Below are positions 46,871 to 57,585 of a DNA stretch of 64,000 bases, one piece after another. This DNA is from Blastocystis hominis (taxonomy: Eukaryota > Sar > Bigyra > Opalinata > Blastocystidae). Position numbers and translations under genes: made by a program. Location of the stretch: contig NW_013171820.1 in NCBI RefSeq assembly GCF_000151665.1, positions 404,444 through 468,443 on the forward strand, written 5' to 3'. The notes beneath the pieces were generated by a model. That model did no database searches. It was not told where the DNA came from and saw nothing but the letters and a program-made list of their open reading frames with translations. Position 1 is the stretch's first letter, and each line of letters opens with the position of its first letter.

Positions 46871-47686
46871 ATGACAAAGAACCAGTCTTCTTCAGAAGTG
46901 CATAATATACGTTTTAGTATTATTATGAGCTCGGGTTCTTCCTGTATTATGCACCCACTTCAATACGGATGGGTTATTTATGAACAAATACAGTTCTACA
47001 ATGAATCGGATAAGAAAAAGGGATACAAAAATTCTTTTACTTATGTTTGTAAGTTCACAAATGTAGAAGGATTCTGGTTGAATTGGAACAAGTTAGAGAA
47101 CGTGACGTACCTCTCTTGCCAAGTTCTAATATCTAGTAATATGTTTTATGACGGAGAGTCCAGAGTCATCAAAAGAATTGATATCACCTGCCCAACGGAT
47201 CAGCCAAAAGACATTAGTGTAGAAATGTGGAATACTGAGTAATAATGACGTAGATTGAAGGACAGAGTATCTTCAAACTCGGAGTTGAACCTCTCTGGGA
47301 AGATCCTATTAATGAGAATGGTGGTGAGCTTCGAGTGACCTTGAATGGTATATTTTATATTTCAAATTAACTTTAGTCACTACTCATAAAACGCTTGCAA
47401 AGTTTTGGGAATCGATCGTAGTCCTTATGATTGGTGGCAGTCTGATTGACTGTGAAGAGATTTGCGGAGCTCGTATTTTAGATAAAGTGAATCTATATTA
47501 TGTTGTGTGATATGTAGAGCAAACCAAAGAGGAAGATTATTGAGTATCGTTTGGAGATCTGGTTCAAAGATTGGTCAAATGAAAAGTTTAAGGAAGCTCT
47601 GAAGAGCCGTGTCCTCGATATTTGTAAGGAGTATGATTATAAACCGGACATTAGTTTCGTGAGGCACGAGAAAGCCAAATATGTAT
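46871..47686 (+). CDS. eIF4E-family cap-binding protein, divergent
   Basis: Translation initiation or repression factor of the eIF4E fold. Introns 47107-47136, 47219-47253, 47348-47376 and 47487-47517 (29-35 nt) give 230 codons plus a terminal T. Family blocks: HPLQYGWVIYEQ, TNVEGFW, FKLGVEPLWEDPINENGG, FWESIVVLMIGGSL, EEICGARIL and YRLEIWFKDW. The Trp102-equivalent (LWED) is kept, but the first cap-stacking Trp (Trp56 of human eIF4E) seems replaced by Tyr in KGYKNS, as in some class II (4EHP-like) proteins. Start is uncertain: ATG 46871, or ATG 46699 if a 29-nt intron (near 46825-46855) is removed. The stop is predicted at T 47686, in T-GGAT-TGTTTGTT; otherwise the frame runs to TAA at 47707. 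Confidence 0.8.
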
Positions 47687-47760
47687 GGATTGTTTGTTTT
47701 ACCTATTAAAATTTGTGGGATCCCACGTTGAACTAGAAAGTCTCAATTCTTACCTTAAAA

Positions 47761-50067
47761 ATGTCAGATTTTTCGGATGACGACTTGAATGATGAGAAGC
47801 CGACGATGTCTATGCCGAATGTAGGAAAAGAGTATCATCTTTTCATATTAGTTCTCTCACTTTGGTGCTCATGATTTGAAAGATGTCACCATTGATCTGC
47901 TTCGAGTCGGTATAAGAATTATTCTTTTTTGTGAGTTTAGTTGATGATGACCGAATAAAGAAATTACTCAGTGAATTTAAGGAAAGGAATATTAGTCCAG
48001 CGGTTTGTTTTCTTTTTACTTTGTTCATTGTAGATCAATCAGGTTATCGATTTTATTTTAGAAGGTGACGTCGATGTCAAAGCTTGGAGGACGTTTGCCT
48101 ATTTAATTCGAGACCTGCCTTTGGAGGATGCGAGACGAGGATATGAAATTCTATTCGAACGTTTTCCTTGCTGTGGAGACTACGCGAAGCAGTACCTAGA
48201 ATTGGAAAAGAGAAATAACAATCATCAAATGGTTCTCGATGTGCTCTGTCAGGTGTTTGTTGAATGTAGACACTTCGCCGTCTCCTCCCTTACTGCGTGA
48301 ACATCGATATCTGGGAATTCTATTGCAAATACTTCGAAGACACTCTAATGAAGGGCAAAATCGGCAAGGAGTTCAGAGAAGCCTTCGAAGAAGTAATTTC
48401 CTCCTTCCTTTTCCCAAAATAGGTCGAGAAGGTGTACCAATACGCCGTGGACACAGTGGGCTTCTTCATCGATAGCGATTCTCTCTGGTGGGACTACCGC
48501 GAGTTCCTGAAGAAATACCTGCGCGACACCTCCGACCGCTCGCAGCGCAACAACCCCAACGCTCGTCTTCGCCGCTTCTTCCAGAAAGCGGTGGTGATCC
48601 CCTTCCACAGTATATAGTTCGTTAGGGAGATTTACCGCAGATTGCGACTCGATCTGGAAGGAATACACGCTCTTCGAGGAGCACAGCGTGGAAACGCACG
48701 ACCCCGCGCAGAAGCGATCGATCGCGAGCAAGCAGCGCTCCGTGGTGGAGGACAAGCACAAGCTCGCGGAGGACGTGTAGAACCGCGCGGGTGGAGTGAG
48801 GCGCAGGTACAAAGAGCGCTCCGAAGTGTGCCAGCTGATCACGTGGAACCTGCTCCCCATGCGCGTGCTGACCCCCGAAGCCATCAAGCAGGTGGATTAC
48901 TGGAATCGCTACATCGAGTGGGCCCGGCGCTCTGTCCGTTCACTCGCGTAGATTCGAGGCGTCGAACCCCATGCATCTCTCGCCGGAGCGGCTCTACCAC
49001 TTCATGCACATGTCCTACCTCCGCTGGCTGTCCTGCTGCTATTTCTGCCCCGACGTCTGGATCTCCTTCGCCAAGTTCGAGGCCCAGTTCAGCTGGGAGC
49101 GCGCCAAGGCGGTGCTCGACAAGGCCGTCGCCGCGATTCCGCACTCGCTTCTGCTCCGCACGGCGTACTGCGACTTTTTGGAGGAGCACCATCACATCGA
49201 CGACGCGCGAAGCCTCTACGAGAAGACGCTCCGCGAGTTCCAGGAGCCCGTTTTGTGGATCTTGTTCATGCAGTTCGAGCGTCGACAGCGCGGAGCGGAC
49301 GCAGCGCGAAGCGTTTTCTTGAAGGGGCGCTCGGCGCTCTGCCATCCTTCGCTTTATCTCGCGGCGGGTCGATGTATCGATCGGTTCTCATGCGTAGCCG
49401 ATCTGGAGCGCAACGCCAACCGCGATCCGAAGCAGGGACTCGCCATTCTGCGAGCCGGAATGACGCATTTCCAGCGGGACGTGCAGTACATCGTCGGCTT
49501 TGCCGAGTATCTTCAGAAAATCGGAGATGCCTCCAATGCCTTCGCCTTGCTCCAGCAGTCGCTCGAGCGCGTGGATGAGGCCGGGAAAGCCGTTCTCTGG
49601 GACAAGATCATTCTGTTGCAGGCGCAGTTCGCGCTCGATAGCGATATTAACCGAGTGCTCGATCTGGAGAAGCAGTTTCGTCTGCAGGTTCCGTCGAAGA
49701 CAAATGCTGGAATCCTGCTGGATGTCGGGAGATATATGCTGTGGGGCGTAATGATTTGGAGGGAGATGAATGGTAGGGAGAACTTGTGTCTTTGGAGGAT
49801 CGCGAATTGCTGAAGCGACGATTCCCGGATGAACCGAAGCAGGAGGAGCAGCCGTTTAAGCTGTTCGAGATGGACCAGAGTTTGTTGAGTTCGGGGGAGA
49901 GAAGAAGTGGAGCTGGGTATGACTCGCATGTTCCCTTGTGGATTATCAAGTTTGTGAGCAAGTTGCCTCCTGATGGAATGAAGTCTGCGCGTGGAGATAC
50001 GGTGGACAATGTGATGGGAAGACTTTTGGGTTGGAACATTCCAAAAGTGGAAGATATCTTGATATGA
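47761..50067 (+). CDS. CSTF3: CstF77/Rna14, HAT-repeat scaffold of mRNA 3'-end cleavage factor
   Basis: Nuclear scaffold of the cleavage stimulation factor, which binds downstream GU-rich elements through CstF64. About 674 aa after removing nine introns (47821-47851, 47910-47940, 48003-48033, 48241-48269, 48393-48422, 48610-48640, one of 36-39 nt ending near 48780, 48918-48951, 49748-49776). HAT repeats run through most of the protein: DARRGYEILFERFPCCGDYAK, the NIDIWEFYCKYFEDT line, WWDYREFLKKY, SIWKEYTLFEEHSVE, VDYWNRYIEFEASNP, DARSLYEKTLREF. The C-terminus (LEDRELLKRRFP, MGRLLGWNIPKVEDIL) matches the CstF77 end. The stop is TGA 50065-50067, in T-GACT-TGTTTGTA. It is notable as a candidate reader of the TGTTTGTT signals seen throughout this window. 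Confidence 0.88.
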
Positions 50068-50162
50068 CTTGTTTGTATTGAAACCAGAGATATGATTGGA
50101 TCGGGCCCGATTCTTGTTATTGGGACATTCGAAATCTCATCGTTTCTTCATTTTTGTAAACG

Positions 50163-51906
50163 ATGAAATCCTACCTGATCTTTGGCAGTACTAGACGCAT
50201 TTCATTTTCTCATGGCTAGTCTTGGTTGCCGTTGTTTGCGCTACTGGTTGTTTTCGATCGAATGTGGCGGCTCCCGAACATGTGAAGTCGCCTCTTCCGC
50301 AGAATTACGTTCGCTCCGGACAACTTCCCAAGAACTATGATCCGTAAGCTATTCTGGATCAAATCTCACGAATAGTCGTAATATCAATGGCCTGAATATG
50401 GTGAGTGTCAACAAGAATCAGCATATCCCTGTTTGGTGTGGATCGTGCTGGGCATTCTCGGCTACTTCCGCTGTGTCGGATCGTTTGAAACTCATGACGA
50501 AAGGAGCCTGGCCGGAGCATGATCTCTCCGTCCAGGTGGTTATTAACTGCGCAGATAATGCGGAGGGCTGCGGAGGTGGTCATCCCACGGATGTTTACCG
50601 TCTGATGAACGAAATGGGTGTTCCGGCGGAGGGCTGCATGCGCTACGAAGCCAAGAACATGGAATGCACGGACATCAACATTTGCCGTGATTGCGATATG
50701 GATCATGGCTGCGTCGCTGTGAAGAATTATACGAAGTACTACGTGGAGGAGTATGGCAACGTCAATGGCGAAGAAAACATGATGAAGGAGATCTACGCGC
50801 GCGGTCCGATCACCTGCGGAATTGCCGTTCCCCAGGACTTCGTGGACTACAAGGGCGGTATCTACAAGGACGAATCGGGCGCCGTGGAGAAGGTGCACGC
50901 GATTTCGGTGGTCGGTTGGGGCGAAGAGAACGGCGAGAAATACTGGATCGGCCGCAACAGCTGGGGCAATTACTGGGGCGAGGAGGGCTGGTTCCGCATT
51001 GCGCGCGGCATCAACAACCTGGCGATCGAGTCGGAGTGCCAGTGGGCGGTTCCGAAAGTCCCCGAAGCGAGGAAGAGCCGCGAGTTCCGCCGCCGCGAAT
51101 TGCTGCTGCACGTGCGAGAGGGCTGCGTGGATAAGAGCCGCGCGGTGAACAAGGAGCACGTGGTGTCGCCGCTGCCGCACACCTATCTGAAGGCGAACGA
51201 TCTGCCCGCGAGCTACGACATCCGCAACGTGGACGGCGTGAACTACGCGACGTGGAACCGCAATCAGCACATCCCGGTCTGGTGCGGATCGTGCTGGGCG
51301 CAGGGATCCACCGCCGCGCTCTCGGATCGCATCAACATCATGAGAAAGGGCGCGTGGCCTGCGGTGAACCTCGCAGTGCAGGTCGTGCTGAACTGCGGCG
51401 ACGCGGGATCGTGCCATGGCGGCTGGGACGACGGCGTGTACGCCTACGCGCACGAAGTGGACATTCCCGATCAGACCTGCCAGCCCTACGAGGCGGTGGA
51501 CCACGAGTGCTCGCCCGAGAATATCTGCAGGAACTGCGATCCGGAGAAATGCTGGGCGGTGACGGACTACAAGGTGTACAAGATCTCCGAGTATGGTCGC
51601 GTGAGAGGAATCGATGCGATCAAGGCGGAGATTTTCGCGCGCGGACCGGTGTCGTGCTCGATGACGGTGCGCGAATCCTTCCTGGATTATCATGGAGGCG
51701 TGTATGAATCGGATAGCAGCCCCATGGTGGCTGGACACATCGTGGAGATTGCGGGATGGGGCGTGGAGAACGGACGGCCGTACTGGATTGGACGCAACAG
51801 CTGGGGCGAGTACTGGGGCGAGGAAGGCTGGTTCCGCATTGATATGGAGAAGGACAGCGGAATCGGATCGGACTGCGGATGGGGAGTTCCGATCATCGAT
51901 TTTTGA
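50163..51906 (+). CDS. Secreted tandem cathepsin X/Z-like cysteine protease
   Basis: Clan CA, family C1A. ATG 50163 and introns 50188-50219 and 50344-50375 (32 nt each) supply a signal peptide (MKSYLIFGILVAVVCATG) followed by two complete catalytic domains in one chain of 559 aa. Both domains have the cathepsin X start (RN-x-NG or RNVDGVNYA, then NQHIP), the active-site Cys (PVWCGSCWA), a His (KVHAISVVGWG; AGHIVEIAGWG) and the Asn (RNSWG-YWGEEGW). Domain 1 spans about residues 50-310, domain 2 about 345-559, joined by a charged linker (EARKSREFRRRE). The propeptide is very short, as in cathepsin X, which works mainly as a carboxypeptidase in lysosomes or outside the cell. Termination falls in T-GAGT-TGTTTGTT. 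Confidence 0.92.
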
Positions 51907-51908
51907 GT

Positions 51909-51925
51909 TGTTTGTTGAACAAACA
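51909..51925. terminator. Perfect palindrome TGTTTGTTGAACAAACA shared by two convergent genes
   Basis: The plus strand gives T-GAGT-TGTTTGTT for the cathepsin gene; the minus strand gives T-CAAT-TGTTTGTT for MutY. The two coding regions end about 25 bp apart with this single element between them. Confidence 0.75.
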
Positions 51926-51929
51926 ATTG

Positions 51930-53461
51930 ATTTTGGAAGCTTTTTGAGCTGCTGGACAGAGTAATGCGCGGTCTTTAGCATCTGTAGAATCAAAAGAGCG
52001 AGGAAAGATTACCAGAAGAAGCCAGGAAGTAGTTCCCGCTTCGCGGATCTGCTGGCTCGTCCACCACGCGAAGTCGCGATGCTTCGGAGTCTTCGCCTCC
52101 TCCACAGTTCCCGAAAACACCGACAGCAAGTGGACTCGATGGGAAAATACGTGCTTCACCGTCGAATGGAATCGAAGCGAAACCTCTGGAAGCCCTGGAA
52201 GTTCGCTTCGCAGCGCCGCTTCCATCTCTTCCTTCTTCTTCATTTCCTCCGGAATTCGCGCCAGCAGCGGTTCCAGTTGTCCGGTTAGGATGGGATCTGT
52301 GCGGCGATGCAGCCACAGCGCTCCTTCCCGCTCCTTGCTCTCCAACTACATCAAAATAACCCGTTCAGTCCGCACCACCAACACGACGTAATGTTCAGTC
52401 GGAACCTGCTTCGACTGCGCGGCCAGCGGGTACAACTCGACGCTTTCGATGGCTTTCTACATCGCAACGCACGTTGAATCGTACCGGATAATCGCAGCAC
52501 ACGCCACAGCTCGACTCCACGCGTTCCTCCCCGCCCTTTTTCCCCTCTGCCGCCAGTTTCGCCGCCTTGCAGAACTCCTATTCGTCGTGCTTCCCTTCCA
52601 TTCCCACTCTCAATGGACAGCTGGAGCACGAGGGAGACTGCGGAGTACACACGACTGCCCCCAGCTCCATGATTCCCTGCGTGTAGTCAGAGGGAGGCGC
52701 ATGCGCCACCAGCTGCTCCGCTGTTTTCCAACACCACTGGATGAATTCTTTCTGCGTTTTGATCTGGTAAACGGCGCGGAGTCGCGAGAGAACGCGCATC
52801 ACATTGCCATCCACCGCTGCTTCTGGCTTGTTGAATGCGATCGACAAGATGGCTCCCGCGGTGTAGTCGCCTACGCCCGGGACTTTCTGGAGTTCTTCCT
52901 TTGTGGATGGAATTTCGCCGTTGCAGTGCTCCATGATGTACTACAATCAAGTCGAGGTAATATATCACCAACGCGAGCACCTTTCACCAGATACTGGGCG
53001 CGTCGGTAGTAGCCCAGACCGGACCAAAGCGAGTTGACTTCCTCCTCGGTTGCTTCTGACAGCGACTTGATTGTAGGAAAGTGCTGCATCCACTGAATAT
53101 ACTTGTCAATCACCGTGTCAACTCTTGTTTGTTGCAGCATTATTTCCGACACATATTCCGTATAGCCAGTAATGCCATTCTTTACAAAATCATATTCTTG
53201 AGCTTCTTCAGGCTTCGATTCGACTTTGCGCTTTTTCGGAGTAAAGAAACTTGTCAACGAGGACTGATTCTTTGCCGTTTTGGAAGAAGTCTTCACATCC
53301 GCAGTTTTAGAATACGGAGGTTGGTCCCCTCGCCAGGGTAGTTTTCTTCGGTTCTTTTGATACCACTGAACAATTCGGTCGGTCACTTCCTTGATTTCCT
53401 CTTCTGTGAACGCATGGAAATCCTCTGTGTGATTTATATAGTCTTCAATATCACTCCCCAT
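51930..53461 (-). CDS. MUTYH: MutY adenine DNA glycosylase with PIP box and NLS in an N-terminal insert
   Basis: Base-excision repair enzyme that removes A opposite 8-oxoG. ATG 53461; introns 52941-52972, 52578-52607, 52457-52484, 52346-52375 and 51982-52012 give 460 codons plus a terminal T. Motifs: LPWRGDQPPY, SEIMLQQTRVDTVIDKY (catalytic Glu), LWSGLGYYRRA, the helix-hairpin-helix VPGVGDYTAGAI with the catalytic Asp in AVDGNVMRVLSRL, and a 4Fe4S cluster C-x6-C-x2-C-x5-C whose last Cys is only placed correctly after the 30-nt intron is removed (CPLREFC). The C-terminus holds the NUDIX-like 8-oxoG domain (STVKHVFSHRVHL). An insert after WRGDQPPY carries QSSLTSFF, a PCNA-binding motif, next to PKKRKVE, a nuclear signal. 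The stop is predicted from polyadenylation at T 51930. Confidence 0.9.
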
Positions 53462-53520
53462 GAAAGGAAATCAATATTGAAAGATTGATGTTCAACAAAG
53501 AAGAGAATCAAAAAAGTAGT

Positions 53521-54352
53521 TCAATTTCGCAAAGGCTTTAACTTGCTTGGGTCAACTATCTGAATCATTTTTCGAGCCATTATCCAAGAAGGATTCAAAA
53601 TAGGAATCCCTCGATAAACTGACTCCGAAATCGCTAAAGGAATCTCTGTGCATCCCAGAAGAATCGCGTCGCAATTCTCTTCTATTAGCTCGTCCATCAC
53701 GGAGCACACTTTGGAATGGACATACTGCCTATCAAACGTTGGAGACTTGGCTCCCCTTCACATGAGAATCTTCGAAAGCCGCTTACCATTGCTCATTAAA
53801 AATACAACTTGTAATGATAGACTGCTGATCGTCATTCAAATACACCAGCGATATGCCCTGTTTCGACATATCATCTTCAAAGGGTCTGACATGACGCGTT
53901 CCATCGGTGGACATGATCCCCACCCGCCTCAAGTGAGGATACAGAGTGCGAACGAATTCTACTGTAGCAGAGATAATGCTAACCAGCTCAACTTCAGGAA
54001 ACCTTGATTTCACTCCCTGTTGGAAAACCGAAAAAACCGATGGACAATGAAAGGTGATGCACGCTACGCCGATGACGACTCGCTTGTATGTGCGAACTAT
54101 GCATTCTAGCTGAGATTGCAAAAAATCCAATACAGACTCGCCTGGATTTTTGCAACTCTTTCCCAGGACATAGTCAACTCTGTTTCCGATACTTCTTGGG
54201 TAGGAAATGATAAGACTATTGAGATTGTCCTGGTCAGTCCCATTTGTGGTGGTATTCTCTAAAACGTACTTATAGCACTCAATTCCAGCCATGGGGCCCA
54301 TTCCACCCACAATGACAAGAACGCTTTCATCACACACTATAGGAGAATTCAT
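53521..54352 (-). CDS. Aspartate/glutamate racemase family protein
   Basis: 266 aa from ATG 54352 with one 31-nt intron (about 53757-53787) joining NEQ to WGAKSP; the stop is TGA 53521-53523. Family signs: the nucleotide-free GGMGPMAG start, the first catalytic Cys in GVACITFHC, where the family usually has a CNT core, and the second in LLGCTEIPL. Both cysteines needed for two-base racemisation are present, so it is probably active on aspartate, glutamate or a related substrate. The family is mostly bacterial, and horizontal origin is plausible. An upstream in-frame ATG at 54457 would add a hydrophobic leader, but that stretch also looks like a 31-nt intron plus UTR, so I chose the shorter start. 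Confidence 0.78.
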
Positions 54353-54719
54353 GACAGGAAATAGGAGAATAGAGATAAAGCAAAATTTTAAACCTAAAAG
54401 AACAAGAAAACTGAGGGAATAAACAAAAAGAAAATAAAACAGTGTTTTGCTCCTCATCTATTTGTTCTCTTGACCTCAATTGTCGGTGATTACCCATAAA
54501 AGGGTGTAGAGATGTTATGGAGGAAACAAGGATGGTAGAGCCATAATTCAGAGCCATCTCAATGGCTTGCCTTGCCAACACCACCATCATGAAGAAACCA
54601 GCACGAGCATTGTATCCAAACCGAAATTTCAAACTCTGTACATAAGTGGAAACTCTAGAATGTTAGGAGAAAAAATACAAAATACAATTTTATTTATTTT
54701 ACTGGTGCTTTTAGAGAGA

Positions 54720-55250
54720 ATGCCTCTGCCTGATATGATCTATATTTACTATGGTTCCGAAATGGGAACGGGAGAAGGTTTTGCTGAAGACTTGGGTAAA
54801 TTTTTAACCGAAAAGGGAATAAAGAACACGGTTCTTGATATTGACGAATTCGAAGAATCTGAAATTGTCGAACAGCCCCTGTGCATCTTCTTCTTTTCGA
54901 CTTACGGTAATGGAGTTCCTACACGTTTTTTCTCATTTCTTTTATGAATTTCAGGTTCCTCGCGAGCTTTCTTTGCATGGATGAAGAGCAACTGTGGTGA
55001 TCCTACCGTAATGGCCAAAGTCCAGTACGCCATGTTTGGTCTTGGTGATCACAATTATCCCCACTACCAGTCAGCCTCGATTGTACTCTTTTCTCTCTCT
55101 CTCTTTAAAGTGTAGCTTGCTGACGGACTGCTTCAGAAGATGGGAGCGCGTCCTATCATGGAGCTTCGCAAGGGAGACGCTGCCGAAGACATCGATGGAG
55201 ACTTCCAAACCTGGCAGAACGACCTCTATCAGAAGCTTTTGACTTTGTAA
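54720..55250 (+). CDS. Stand-alone flavodoxin-like FMN protein
   Basis: 155 aa after removing introns 54925-54954 (30 nt) and 55083-55115 (33 nt). It carries the FMN phosphate loop YYGSEMGTGEGFAEDL, the FSTYGNGVPTR loop that stacks on the flavin, an AFFAWM helix, and FGLGDHNYPHYQ, the lines that define flavodoxin domains of diflavin reductases. No FAD/NADPH reductase domain follows; the frame stops at TAA 55248-55250 after a short C-terminus (DGDFQTWQNDLYQKLLTL). An in-frame ATG at 54660 would add a hydrophobic stretch (TILFILLVLLER) and make it membrane-anchored; this cannot be settled here. Likely a single-electron carrier. Confidence 0.85.
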
Positions 55251-55394
55251 AGTGAATGATGTGAATTGCATCGAACCATGCCATGCTTCGTCCGATTTGG
55301 TCCGACTGGACTTGTTTTGGTTTGATGCACTCTGCTTGTTGCAATGTTTGTTCGAACAAGGATTTGGGAATTGATGTGGGTCGTGAACAAATAC

Positions 55395-55984
55395 TTATTT
55401 CTGGTGCTTTCTCTGCACTTCTTCGTACGAAAGAGGCTTATAGAAAATGACGGGCCTCGACTGGGTTTTTCGGAACAGCTGGTCAACCGATATTACCTCC
55501 ACCTTCTGACTAGGCTTGCTTACCTCTCGCTGAGGACGCTTTTGCGACGAGACTGGCCTTTTGGGCTGCATCTCTGCGGCTGTGATGGTAGTTACACGCA
55601 CATGCAACCTTTTCTGACTCCCTTCAGGAAATTGGCAGCCATCACTACATTGTTAGCTTATTCAAGGAACATACAGATCCTTTAGCACTTTCATCGCGTC
55701 TTCTACGTTCTTATACGTAACATAACAGAAATTTCGAGAACCGCTCAAAAAGAAATGTTCTTCTGTGTTGATAGGCTTTACCACTCTGGAAACAAGTTCC
55801 TTTATGTCCTCGATCTGGGAAGATCGGGTGAATCCGTCAATATATAATGTGGTTGGCTTTTCCTCTGCCTTTTCTTCCTCTTTCTCGACTTTGGGTTGAG
55901 AAACTAGTGATGAACGGCAAAAAGCGTTCTCCCACCTTCTTCTTCATCGTTTTCGTAGTCTACGTGTGTCTCTTCCTTGTTCAT
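55395..55984 (-). CDS. Acinus-like RRM protein with RNPS1/SAP18-binding motif
   Basis: 175 aa from ATG 55984 with introns 55904-55935 and 55645-55674 (30-32 nt). After an acidic start there is one divergent RRM: LYIDGFTRSSQIEDIKEL, then NFCYVTYKNVEDAMKVL (the RNP1 line). The C-terminus carries ISVDQLFRKTQSRPVIFYKP, which matches the Acinus RSB motif (LFRKT, then hydrophobic and Pro) that builds the ASAP/PSAP complex with RNPS1 and SAP18 on spliced mRNA. The protein is far shorter than animal Acinus: no SAP domain and no RS repeats are seen. It starts 65 bp from ARMC6 on the opposite strand, so the two may share a promoter. Confidence 0.8.
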
Positions 55985-56049
55985 CGTCTCAGCAGAGATT
56001 CTAGACTTTTGTTTGGATTATTCTCACCAACTGTTGATTCACGAATTGA
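55985..56049. promoter_or_regulatory. 65-bp divergent intergenic region (Acinus-like / ARMC6)
   Basis: The start codons of the two divergent genes are only 65 bp apart, so both promoters and 5' UTRs must fit here. No TATA-like box is obvious. Confidence 0.4.
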
Positions 56050-57559
56050 ATGATCCCTCTTACGCAGTTTGCATTCAATGCTACCGTTCGGTTGAATGTG
56101 GAAGATTTTGAGATTCCCTGGTCTGAGGCCATTGATATGACCGTTGAAGAGTATAAGGTGCAGAGTAGGGATCTGTCATTTTATGTCGAGCATAGGGTAC
56201 GATTTATCAAAGATTAGTACATCCATCGATTTTGTGCAATTCGATAGTTCTGCAGCCGAAGCAAAATTGAAAGAGTTGCTCACATTAGACGCGTTCGACA
56301 AAGTTGCTGATTCTGTGGAACAATGCTTTGTATTGTCCACCAAATTATTGAGTGCGAGTATCTTTGTAAAGGGGTTTAAACAGATTGTGAGATTAACATA
56401 TAGAGGTTTTGTGCGCCACTGTTATGACCTGCTCGACAAGGATGCATCGATCAGTCTTTTGATTCGATATCTAGATATTGTTACGATTTGCATACAAGCG
56501 GATGGATTCAACACAGACGACATGGTCTGCATTTACCCAATCGTGTTGAAAGGATTGTCTAGCGATGATGACGAATTCGTAAAGCACTCTCTCACAAGCC
56601 TACAGACGATTCTCCAACAGAGAGGAGAACGACACGCTTGCTATTCTTTTCGAATCGATCAGATTCTAATCGATCTTCTTCCAGTGGATCACTTCAAACC
56701 ATTGCGATACTTGACTTTTTCATGCCTTCTTTTGTATTTACAAGGTAGATCTAGAGTTGGGAGATCATTCAAGAGGAAAAGGACGAAGAGAATGCACAGG
56801 AGAGAAAAATGCAGCGACTGAATGCAATGGCGAAGATTGACAGCATTCTTGACATCTTCGTCACACAGTTCGATGTACGAGTCGTTAGGATAGAATCACC
56901 AACAGAGCTTGGAAAATGATGTAGAAACCCGCTCAATGGCTCTCCGAATGCTCGCAATCCTTACACGAGACGAAACCATGTGCAAACAATTAGATGAAAT
57001 GGGAATTCTATCAAAATGCGAGAGTTTTGTATTGAATCAAATCCATTCGCCTTCGGTGATGTTTGTTTTGAAGCGTTTTCACGATGTAGAATCGATGTGT
57101 TTCGATTGTTTACATCGCTGAGTCGCTCCGATTTGCTGAAACAACGCGTTTTTTCCATTCTATCTGCCGTGTTGAGAGATCTAATAAATCGATATCAATC
57201 CAATCTAGCCGTGATGAAAAGCGTAGTTTCTTTTGCTGATTGAATGATTTGAAAGTTGATCGAGTTGTTGGGAGGCTGCACGCTACGAAACGCAGAGGCT
57301 TGCTCGTGTTTGACAGAGCATCACAAGTTTGAATTGATTTGTTTCCGACTAATGAAAAATGCAAAGAATGATCGCAAGTTTGTTCTTCATTCTTGTCTGT
57401 TGCTTCGAACTCTTCTCTCGAATTGCCACGATAACGAAGAGGAATTGGTGAAGGCGGGATTGATGGAGTTCTTGGATTCCGTGAAATCGATGGATTCTGC
57501 AGTCAACATCGCAGTGGTGCAGCTCAAACGGAGCATTCTCAGCGTTCCCTTCACTCCAT
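56050..57559 (+). CDS. ARMC6: ARMC6-like armadillo-repeat protein
   Basis: About 452 aa from ATG 56050 with introns 56165-56195, 56745-56773, 56875-56905, 57061-57089 and 57223-57255 (29-33 nt). The N-terminus FNATVRLNVEDFEIPWSEAI followed by YDLSKI matches the conserved start of ARMC6 (a VREN-EEF-M-x-x-EEA then VDLSNI pattern). The rest is all-helical with armadillo-like spacing (LSSDDDEFVKHSLTSLQTIL, NDVETRSMALRMLAILTRDE, LLLRTLLSNCHDNEEELV). The molecular role of ARMC6 is poorly defined. The frame reaches TGA at 57568, but T 57559 sits in T-GGCG-TGTTTGAT, so termination by polyadenylation after SVPFTP is likely; that gives exactly 452 codons plus T. Confidence 0.75.
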
Positions 57560-57563
57560 GGCG

Positions 57564-57581
57564 TGTTTGATTCAACAAACA
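57564..57581. terminator. Palindromic TGTTTGATTCAACAAACA between ARMC6 and IML1
   Basis: The plus strand reads T-GGCG-TGTTTGAT for ARMC6; the minus strand reads T-CCAC-TGTTTGTT for IML1. Coding ends are about 26 bp apart. Confidence 0.7.
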
Positions 57582-57585
57582 GTGG

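Noticed and set aside
50359-51993. 544-codon minus-strand frame opposite the cathepsin gene
   Set aside because: The plus frame has full catalytic motifs twice; the minus frame is His/Arg/Val-rich antisense of the duplicated domains.
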